Source of the DNA: Prasinococcaceae sp. CCMP 1430
Lineage: Eukaryota; Prasinodermophyta; Palmophyllophyceae; Prasinococcales; Prasinococcaceae
Direction of reading: 5' to 3'
Assembly: GCA_013416795.1 (NCBI GenBank)
Contig: RQSC01000015.1
Span: 326,072 to 351,356 of the forward strand
Length of the DNA: 25,285 nucleotides
Shown here piece by piece: positions 15,419 to 22,601 of the stretch. The notes beneath the pieces were generated by a model. That model did no database searches. It saw nothing but the letters and a program-made list of their open reading frames with translations, and had not been told where the DNA came from. Positions within the stretch are counted from its first letter, which is position 1. Each line of letters opens with the position of its first letter. The position numbers were made by a program, and so were the translations under genes.

Positions 15419-18013
15419 ATGGTGGAGAACACGGGTATTCCGCTGCCGCTGCTCCAGCACTACCTGCAGGTGCTCGCGCCCGCGCCCAATGAATCGGCAG
15501 CCGCTGTGGCTGCAGCGCCAGCGCCCGCCGTGGCCCACGGCACCGCGGCCGCGCTGAGCGCACAGCTGGGTACCATTTGCGGAGGCGCGGCTGTGCCGAC
15601 GCAGCTGCTGCAGCTGCAGGCCGCCGCCGCCGCCGCCGCCGCGCTGCCTGCGCTACACATGCCCCCCCAGGGGCCTGGCGGCGCCACACCGTCGCCGTTC
15701 CAAGGCGCGACCGCGGAGACGGTGCAGCACATGACCGCGCTGGTGGCACAGCAGGTTGCCAACGGCGCGGCCGGCGGTCTGCCTCTCTCGGCGGCGCCGG
15801 GCGCACTCCTGCCAGGATTTCACGCGGGCGGTGGGGGTGGCGTCTTGCCCGCGACGTCGCCTTGGGCGCATGGCCAGGCGCCGAACGCTGCACAGAGCAC
15901 AGCCATGCAAGCAGGTGGCGTCGTTGGAGTGGGTGACGTTCAAGCTGGCCTTGCGGTACACGCACGGGCACTGCTGCAGGCGCAGGCGAGTGCTCAACAG
16001 GTGCAGGCGCAATTGCAGGCGCAGGCAATGGCGCTCGCCGACAGCGCCGGCCTGGGGCCGACCGTGACCGCGCTGGCGGGCGGCGGACCGGGGGCAGCCC
16101 GACCGCCGATCGTTCTGCCCGCGATCGGCACGGCCGTCGGTGCTGGCGGAGTCGCACCCGCGATGCTTGCATCTCGCGATTCCTCAATGGCCGCGCAGCC
16201 GCTCCTCTTCGGCGTGAACGCCGCGAGTTCGGCCGGCGCCGGCGTCAATGCCGCCGCGGGCGTGGCGACGCCGCGCGACGCGCTCCTGCAAGAGCTCAGG
16301 GCACGGCTGGCGCTGTGGCGAGGTCGCGGACGCACCGGCCTTCACTGGGCCTTTTTTGAGGACGCTGGCCCACAGGTGCCGGGCAAGAAAATGGTCAGCA
16401 CGGTCAAGTGTGCCCTCTGCCACTCGTGCGGCGTGTACGACGTCAAGAAAGGATGGGGCGGCGGGCCGAGAAGACACGTGATCACAAAGCATGCCGACTT
16501 GCTGCTTGCGCTCAAAGTGGCAGAGGAATATGCTGGCAACGTCGTCGACACGCCGGCGAGCCTCGACGTGGTTCCCGCCCCCAGGATGTCTGCAGTGGGT
16601 GGCGAGCATGTCGTCGGTGCTGGGGGCGTTCCGGCGGCGCTCTCGCAGAAGCATTCGGTGGTGCCGGGCCTTTCAGTGGGCGGTGCGAACCCAACGAAAG
16701 CGGCCATACACGCGACCGAGGGCAAGGTGTTATCCAAACGCGCTGAGCAGTACGAGCTGCTGCGCACTCTGGCCGCTCGACTTGCGCACTGGCACCGGTC
16801 GGGCCGCACGCAGGCCCACTGGGCGCTGTACGACGTCGACGAGGCTCCGCCCGCGAGCGAGGATGGCGATGCTGATGGAGACTACAACCCCCCGAAGCGG
16901 GCGCGGCGAGGTGAGGGCGCGCACCAGGAACAGCGGGAAGGTGGCGAGGGAGACGACCGGGAACGGGAGGAGGCCGCCAGTGGCCGCCGTGGTCGTGACG
17001 GGCAGGGGAACGAGGGCGACCGGGACGGCGCGCCCTGGGCGAGGTGCGCTTTCTGCTCCGCCTTCGCCGCTAGCGCCGCAAGCGGCGCCAGCAGGCTGGC
17101 GAAGCACGCGAAGCAGAAGCATCCCGAACTGCTAGAGTTGGTGCAGCAGATGATGAAGGTGGACCTGACGGCCAACATCACAGACATTGGTGGGCTGAGC
17201 AAACGGCTGGGCGTAGACGCGCCGGCTGACGCCCCCCAAGGCGAGCCCGCGCGGAGGGTGAGCGCCAACGACGCTGCCGTCCCCAGCGACGAGGACGGCG
17301 GCCTTGGCGGCGGCGGCGCGGGTCATGCCAGAATGGACAGGAGCGCGCGCCCGCCCAAGCGCCGCCTCCTCAAGTCGCAGCTCCGCCGCATCAACATTGA
17401 GCTCATGGCTCAGCTCCTGCGTCGCCTATCGCTTTGGCACGCCAAGAAGCGCGTGCAGACGTACTGGGCGCTCTTTGATCTGCACGAGGAGAAGGCGCAG
17501 GCCCCCACCGTCTCGACCGAATCGGGGTTTCCCTGCGTCGTCAAGGCTGGCAACTGGTACATGAAGGTCAAGTGTTTTCTGTGCGAGGGCGAGCGCCAGG
17601 GCTCGTACACCATCTGGCGTGGCGGTGGCGTGGGCGGCCCGCTCAAGCACATGACCACTTACCACGCCGACATCCACGCCGCGCTGCAGTCCATCGTGGC
17701 GCTCGCCGCGGACTGCCCGAGTGGTGGCGCCAACGCCGGCACTAGCGCCGAGGGGGCGAAGGCGGCGGGCCAAAAGAGGGGTGTCGAGGGCGGCGGCGCC
17801 CAGGGCGGTGGCGAGAGCGCGGGCGAGAGAGGAGGCGCAACGGGCGCGGGGTCACGCAGTCCGCACAGCCCCTCGTCCGCCGCGCAAGACGCCGCGTCCT
17901 CCGCCGCCGTGGCGTCCGCCGCCGCGTGGTCCGCGCGGCGGAGGGCGGGCGTCTTCAACATGTCCATCCCGGAGATCAACGCGGAGCTCGCGCCCGCCCG
18001 CGCGCGGAAGTAA
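15419..18013 (+). CDS. Protein with three tandem BED-like C2H2 zinc-finger modules
   Basis: A single uninterrupted frame of 864 residues whose ATG sits in a good context (CCAAGGATGG). The first ~280 residues are Ala/Gly/Gln-rich. Then come three copies of one module: L-x2-L-x2-RL-x2-W-x4-R-x4-W-A-[LF]-[FY]-[ED], a variable linker, C-x2-C, 16-21 residues, then H-x4-H. Ligands are C331/C334/H353/H358, C543/C546/H563/H568 and C719/C722/H744/H749, and each is preceded by the W...HWAF/HWAL/YWAL pair. Aromatic residues before C-x2-C and an H-x4-H end resemble BED fingers of transposase-derived DNA-binding proteins. Modules 2 and 3 have acidic or basic inserts (for example PPKRARRGE). I know no named family with this triple arrangement. 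DNA binding in the nucleus is an inference. Confidence 0.88.
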   Translation: MVENTGIPLPLLQHYLQVLAPAPNESAAAVAAAPAPAVAHGTAAALSAQLGTICGGAAVPTQLLQLQAAAAAAAALPALHMPPQGPGGATPSPFQGATAETVQHMTALVAQQVANGAAGGLPLSAAPGALLPGFHAGGGGGVLPATSPWAHGQAPNAAQSTAMQAGGVVGVGDVQAGLAVHARALLQAQASAQQVQAQLQAQAMALADSAGLGPTVTALAGGGPGAARPPIVLPAIGTAVGAGGVAPAMLASRDSSMAAQPLLFGVNAASSAGAGVNAAAGVATPRDALLQELRARLALWRGRGRTGLHWAFFEDAGPQVPGKKMVSTVKCALCHSCGVYDVKKGWGGGPRRHVITKHADLLLALKVAEEYAGNVVDTPASLDVVPAPRMSAVGGEHVVGAGGVPAALSQKHSVVPGLSVGGANPTKAAIHATEGKVLSKRAEQYELLRTLAARLAHWHRSGRTQAHWALYDVDEAPPASEDGDADGDYNPPKRARRGEGAHQEQREGGEGDDREREEAASGRRGRDGQGNEGDRDGAPWARCAFCSAFAASAASGASRLAKHAKQKHPELLELVQQMMKVDLTANITDIGGLSKRLGVDAPADAPQGEPARRVSANDAAVPSDEDGGLGGGGAGHARMDRSARPPKRRLLKSQLRRINIELMAQLLRRLSLWHAKKRVQTYWALFDLHEEKAQAPTVSTESGFPCVVKAGNWYMKVKCFLCEGERQGSYTIWRGGGVGGPLKHMTTYHADIHAALQSIVALAADCPSGGANAGTSAEGAKAAGQKRGVEGGGAQGGGESAGERGGATGAGSRSPHSPSSAAQDAASSAAVASAAAWSARRRAGVFNMSIPEINAELAPARARK

Positions 18014-18380
18014 GCACGGCGGGCCAGTGAAGGCGCCGGGCCCTCCTCACCGGAGCAGCCCTCGTCCCCTCGACTCGGCACTGTACTGTAATACCTCGTG
18101 TGGATGGGCCACTCGAACACGAGCGCTCTGATGCGATTTGACGAACGGCGCCAGCACTCTGGTGCGTTTTGATGGCGCAGTGCTGGCGGCATATCCGCGC
18201 GGCGCTGCGCTGGCAGATTTGGTCTGCGTCGCTGCGGGCGGGGGCGGACGAGGCCGCCGCTGGGGCGGGCGGCGCCAGCCAGACACCCGAGCCGAGGGCA
18301 GTGGGTCTCAAGGACACGGCCATTGGGCGGGCGGCGCGCGCGCGCGACGCGCGCGGCACGTGCGCTGCGATGCCGGGCGC
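18014..18380 (+). other. Spacer between zinc-finger and DUF1995-J genes
   Basis: This holds the CTGTAA signal at 18086-18091. The frame of the next gene is open upstream to 18138, so part of 18138-18380 could encode a transit peptide, but that stretch has no clear targeting character and could equally be 5' UTR. Confidence 0.45.
18087..18091 (+). promoter_or_regulatory. Candidate poly(A) signal TGTAA (zinc-finger gene)
   Basis: TACTGTAAT lies 74 nt after the stop at 18013 and is identical in nine bases to the signal after the FHA-fibrillin gene. Confidence 0.6.
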
Positions 18381-19535
18381 ATGGCGTCGGGCAGCTACAG
18401 CTTCAGGGTGCCCGTGAGCGAGGAGGACCTCATGGCGCAGGCTCAAACTGCGGCGCTCGCCGCCCTCGCCGACGGCCACGCGCTGGTCGAGGTGGAGATG
18501 CCGCCCGTGGACACCCGCGGCGTTTCCACCGGCGACTCGATCGCCATCTCAGAGTACAACGCTGCGCTTCGCACGGTGCGGCGCTTCGTTCGCGTCTTCG
18601 AGCAGCTGGGCACCGCCGAGAGTGTGCGCGTGTGGTTCCCTGACAGCGGAGAGGCCGACATCGCCGTCCACGGTGCGGGCATCAACCCCGCCAGCGGTCA
18701 GTGGGAGCAGGAGGCAGAGTTCGACGACTGGAACGGGGGCGTCGACGCGTTGCTCGGCGGCGACGTGGTCACCAAGCTCTCGCTGCTCTCCCAGGGATAC
18801 GCTACCGGCGGCTCTCTCAAATCCGGCGTCGCGGACGAGGTGCAGACGGACGACCGCCTCTACGTGATAGCCTACCCATACGAGAGCGACGACGAGCTCA
18901 TCGCCGCCATGGAGCTGTGGGAGACGGAATGGGCGCGGCGCCCGATGCTGTTCGTGAACGGCGGCCTCGACACCGCGCGCTCGCGATGGAGCGCGCCGTG
19001 GGCGAGCAAGGCGAAGCGCATGCGCGAGGAGTTCCTGCCACGCGTCGAGGCGGCGTTCTACCTGCACGAGTTCCGCAGCCAGGCGGGCGGTGGCATGCTG
19101 CTGCGCGCGTATCCCGGGCCATGGCGCGTGCTGCGGCGCGACCCCGCGGGCGGCTACGTGTGCGTCGAGGAGACCGACGAGCGGCCCGAGCTGCGCGACG
19201 TCGCGCTGCAGTACTTCAGCGGCGGCCTCACGACGAGCACGCTCACGACGGCCCCCGAAGGCGCTGCGAGCGAGCTCAGCGACGACAACACTGCGTTTTA
19301 CGCCGCCCTCGAGGTCAAACGCGACGTCACGCGCGCCGATCTCAGCGTCGCGTACCGGAGGTTGGCGCGCGAGCACCACCCCGACGTCGGCGGCGACGCC
19401 ATGCGCTTCTACCAGCTCACGCGCGCGTACGCGGTGCTCAAGGACGCGCGCAAGCGCGCGCTGTACGACAAGCACGGCGAACGCTTCGTCGAGCACCTCG
19501 GCTCGAGCGAGGCGGAGGTGGACGGCAGCAGCTGA
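18381..19535 (+). CDS. DUF1995 protein fused to a C-terminal J domain
   Basis: 384 residues from the ATG at 18381. Residues ~6-285 fit DUF1995, the domain of plastid LPA3 and of a plastid adenylate-kinase-like protein: VPVSEEDLMAQAQTAALAAL, HALVEVEMPP, VRVWFPD, RPMLFVNGGLD, FYLHEFRSQAGGGMLLRAYPGPW. Residues ~308-375 are a J domain: AFYAALEVKRDVTRADLSVAY, then REHHPDVGG with the HPD motif at 333-335, and helix IV KRALYDKHG. LPA3 assists assembly of photosystem II core proteins; the J domain recruits and stimulates an HSP70 through HPD. Together this suggests a thylakoid-assembly cochaperone in the plastid stroma (inference). A transit peptide is not clear at this start; the frame is open to 18138, or an upstream exon may exist (an acceptor-like GCAGCTACAG lies at 18393-18402). 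Confidence 0.85.
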   Translation: MASGSYSFRVPVSEEDLMAQAQTAALAALADGHALVEVEMPPVDTRGVSTGDSIAISEYNAALRTVRRFVRVFEQLGTAESVRVWFPDSGEADIAVHGAGINPASGQWEQEAEFDDWNGGVDALLGGDVVTKLSLLSQGYATGGSLKSGVADEVQTDDRLYVIAYPYESDDELIAAMELWETEWARRPMLFVNGGLDTARSRWSAPWASKAKRMREEFLPRVEAAFYLHEFRSQAGGGMLLRAYPGPWRVLRRDPAGGYVCVEETDERPELRDVALQYFSGGLTTSTLTTAPEGAASELSDDNTAFYAALEVKRDVTRADLSVAYRRLAREHHPDVGGDAMRFYQLTRAYAVLKDARKRALYDKHGERFVEHLGSSEAEVDGSS

Positions 19536-20128
19536 GCTGTGTGCAGCTGGCCCGCAGAACGGGCGTGCGCGCGCATGCGTCCTGGTGCGGGGCACTGGCA
19601 TTGGCATAGCATCGCATGTCGCCCATGCGCACGTGTGCGCACGGCGCGCGTGCCGCTGCACCGTATATATTAACCGTACAATTGACCACCATCCATATGC
19701 ACGGACCACGCGAAGAGTTCGGGCCACGCCATTGCCGTGCCATCTGAGCACCTCCGCGCTGTCTGCGCTCCGCGATGGCCCTTCGCCCCAGAACGGACGC
19801 GCGCAAACGCCGTGGCCTCTGCGCCGTATCGGGAGCGTATCCCCGCTGGTGGTAGACACGTGTCGCATGCTGGGAAGGGACTGCTTAACGACGAACAGGA
19901 TTTTTGGATTGGGGTTTGGAATTGGAACCGGATTGGGTTGGATGTCTCTTCGGAAAGCAAACGACATCACGACGGACGAGAATCTGCCGCGTGATCGATC
20001 GCCGCGCCGGGAAAACGGGCATGCGCGGCGAATCGCGTCACGACCGAAAGCGTACCGCACGCACACGTGCCACACCGGCCGCGAGTGGAGGGCGCGCGCG
20101 CGCGGCGGGCAGGGAGTACCCGGGAGCC
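19536..20128 (+). other. Intergenic/promoter region of the Rieske oxygenase gene
   Basis: Relatively AT-rich for the window. It contains TATATATTAA at 19664-19673, about 455 nt upstream of the chosen ATG, and a degenerate GGATT/GGGTT-rich stretch at 19898-19945. The frame of the following gene stays open from 19904, but that part has no targeting or domain signal. Confidence 0.4.
19664..19673 (+). promoter_or_regulatory. TATA-like element
   Basis: TATATATTAA is a striking AT-only decamer in a very GC-rich background between the DUF1995-J stop and the Rieske oxygenase start. It is a candidate TATA element for the latter; its distance to the ATG would require a long 5' UTR or an intron. Confidence 0.3.
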
Positions 20129-22024
20129 ATGCCCGCCGCCGCCGCGCTGCTGCGTGGCGTCGCGCAGGCGTCTGCGGAACCGCGCGGGTGTGCCGCTGGT
20201 AGAGGGCGCGCGCGCCGTCATGGACTGGGCAAGAGGGCACGCTGCGACAGCCGCACGGTGGCAGCGTCCGCGCCCAAAGGAACCGCCGCTGCCACGGCTG
20301 TAACCGTCAAGAAAGGTGCCGCCGACAGCAGCTCCCCCTCGACGGATGCGCTGCGCGGCGAGATGGACTGGCTCGAGCAGTGGTACGCCGTCGCCGACGT
20401 GGGCAGTCTTGACCCAACGCGTCCGACCCCAATCACCGTGCTCGGTCGCGACATGGTGGCGTGGCGCGGCGGGACAAGGCTTTCGGACGATGAGCCCACG
20501 TGGAGCGTGTTCATGGACCGATGCCCCCATCGCTGCGCGCCGCTCTCGGAGGGACGCATCGAAGAGGACGGCCACCTCATGTGTTCGTATCACGGCTGGC
20601 GCTTCGAGCCGGGTACCGGCGCCTGCACATCCATCCCGCAGCTCGAACAGGACGATTTCGAACGCGCAGCAGCGGATCCGCGCTCGTGCGTCAAGGTCTA
20701 CCCTTCGCAGGTGCGCCACGGCGTTCTGTTCGTGTGGCCAACGCACGGCGCAGATGCCGCATTGCGCGCAGCGGCCACGCCGCTGCCGCTGCTGCCGGAG
20801 CTTGTCGAGCTCGAGGAAGCCGCGCGCGCTGCCGCGATGGGCGGCCGAGGGGACGCGCCCACCGGTGCAGACGACATCCTCAGTGTCGAAAGCTGCCCAG
20901 TACGTCGCGCGCACTGGTCAACGCGCGAGGTCATGTATGGCTACGAGGTCATGATGGAAAATCTCACGGACCCAGCGCATCTCACCGTGTCGCACCACGG
21001 CATCATGGGCGACCGCAAGGATGCGGCACCCTTCGAGCTCCGCCCGAAAGGGCGCGTCTCGGACGCGGGCTTCGCCTTCACGGGAAGCGGCGCCTCCAAG
21101 ATTGCCCGACACGGGTCGAGTAGCAAGTTTCACGCGCCGAACTTCATAGAGATCACCACATACCAGGAGGGTGGGAGGTCCATACTGCCTCTGTATGTGA
21201 CGCCCTCGCGTCCTGGCAGGTGCGTGCTCGTAGGGTCCACTGTGCAGGTGCAGGAGGCGGGAAAGGAGAAGGTCGCGTGGGGGCCTTACTCTACGCCCAT
21301 GCCGCGCTGGTGCATTCACGTCCTCGGGCACCTCTTTATGGCGCAGGACATGGTCTTTTTGCACCACCAACAGCGCACCCTCCAGAACATCGAGATCGAC
21401 GAAGGCAAGGACTGGCGACAGGCGTGCTACTTCCCGGGCGAATTCGACATGATCGCCGCGTCGTTCCGCAGGTGGCTGGCTGCCAATGGCCCCATCCCGT
21501 GGCCTAGGAGCGCGATCGCGGACGCGCCTCATCCTGAATGGACGAGCGGCAGCATTGGCAGCGACGGTATGCGCGTCGTTGGTGCGAGGAAAGCAGGCAG
21601 CGCGACCTCCGCTGGGCCCGCTCCCATCTCAAGCACCGTGGTCATCCCACCCAGCGAGGGGCCGGAGAAGCTCTTCGACACCTGGGAGATGCACACACGT
21701 CACTGCAAACCGTGCCAAGACGTCTACAAGAGGCTCGGAGTGCTCAAGTTTGTACTCGCTGCTGCAGCCGCCGCCTCCTTCGTATGGGGTGCCGTCAACG
21801 CCGCTGTGGCGACAGCCGTCGGCGCGTCCGCTGCGGCGGCATCCTCCCTGTCGCCATCGCACCCACTGGCGACCGCCTGGCTTGGCGCGCTGGCCCTCGT
21901 GGGCGGCGCGCGCAGCGCGTGGTGCTATGCCGGTGCCGCAGTGCTTTTTGCGCTTGCGGCGGGCGCCCACCGCGTCCAGGGCATGTTCACTCACGTGTAC
22001 TTTTCGCACGCAGACAACGACTGA
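20129..22024 (+). CDS. Rieske oxygenase of the PAO/TIC55/PTC52 family
   Basis: 631 residues. The Arg/Ala/Ser/Thr-rich first ~70 residues look like a plastid transit peptide. The Rieske [2Fe-2S] site is C132-x-H134 (RCPHRCAPLSEG) and C152-x2-H155 (CSYHGW). The mononuclear iron site is N278-x2-D281-x2-H284-x4-H289 (ENLTDPAHLTVSHHG), with QDMVFLHHQQ downstream. The plastid-family C-x-x-C lies at C526/C529 (RHCKPCQDVY), followed by two hydrophobic segments that anchor it to a plastid membrane. Relatives oxidise tetrapyrroles (pheophorbide a in PAO, phyllobilins in TIC55, protochlorophyllide a in PTC52) using ferredoxin. The sequence alone does not decide which substrate applies. I chose the ATG at 20129 because the 75 residues encoded before it look non-coding. 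Confidence 0.92.
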   Translation: MPAAAALLRGVAQASAEPRGCAAGRGRARRHGLGKRARCDSRTVAASAPKGTAAATAVTVKKGAADSSSPSTDALRGEMDWLEQWYAVADVGSLDPTRPTPITVLGRDMVAWRGGTRLSDDEPTWSVFMDRCPHRCAPLSEGRIEEDGHLMCSYHGWRFEPGTGACTSIPQLEQDDFERAAADPRSCVKVYPSQVRHGVLFVWPTHGADAALRAAATPLPLLPELVELEEAARAAAMGGRGDAPTGADDILSVESCPVRRAHWSTREVMYGYEVMMENLTDPAHLTVSHHGIMGDRKDAAPFELRPKGRVSDAGFAFTGSGASKIARHGSSSKFHAPNFIEITTYQEGGRSILPLYVTPSRPGRCVLVGSTVQVQEAGKEKVAWGPYSTPMPRWCIHVLGHLFMAQDMVFLHHQQRTLQNIEIDEGKDWRQACYFPGEFDMIAASFRRWLAANGPIPWPRSAIADAPHPEWTSGSIGSDGMRVVGARKAGSATSAGPAPISSTVVIPPSEGPEKLFDTWEMHTRHCKPCQDVYKRLGVLKFVLAAAAAASFVWGAVNAAVATAVGASAAAASSLSPSHPLATAWLGALALVGGARSAWCYAGAAVLFALAAGAHRVQGMFTHVYFSHADND

Positions 22025-22601
22025 AGAGAAGAAGGAACCTGCTCGAAGGCGGACAAAGACGAGATGGACACACACACAGGCTGGCAGGACGACGCAGTGC
22101 CAGTCCGAAGCAACGGAGGCAGGAGTGTCAGCCATTTTCCCGGCGGCGACGACAGCCGCAGGCGGTTACCGCGCCCCATGCGAGTGCTCAAGCGCAGCCA
22201 TTTTCACATGGCGCCAAGCCGGCGGACGTTGAGTTGATAGGCGCGCGCGCACACAGGAAATAGGGTCTATATATGGGCGCATGCGCAAGCGTGTGATGGA
22301 TACCATAGTCCATTTTCTTGGATCGTGTTTTTGGGGCATGTTTGGGTTTTGTTTTTGGTACCCAAAAAGCGCGCAGAACTCTTGATTTGTCCGACATGTC
22401 AAGCTCTCTGCGGGACTGCTACCATGGTCTACGTGCGGCGCCACACAGCCCCCCGCCCATCCACCCCCCACCCACCCCCGCCCGCACCTCCTCCCCTTGA
22501 TCCCTTCCGTCGGGCGTGTCAAAACGCACTGAAACGCTGGCGCGTCACACCCATATAATTACAAGGGGCGGCGGCGGCGGCAGCAGTGGCGGTGGTGGCG
22601 C
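22025..22601 (+). other. Intergenic/promoter region of the SGNH gene
   Basis: An AT-richer island at about 22240-22420 stands out. It holds TCTATATATG (about 22265-22274), a TGGATACCATAGTCCA imperfect palindrome (22297-22312), and a TTTGGGT...ACCCAAA hairpin (about 22340-22367). It lies 180-360 nt upstream of the ATG at 22602 and is a promoter candidate. The short minus-strand frame at 22188-22397 has no domain and is not annotated. Confidence 0.45.

Noticed and set aside
14498-15557. Open frames in the 13.6-15.4 kb region as genes
   Set aside because: Arg/Ala/Gly-rich in every frame, no motifs and no consistent splice structure; treated as intergenic.
22188-22397. Small minus-strand protein in the AT-rich island
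   Set aside because: 69 residues with no signal, domain or partner exon; the region looks like a promoter.
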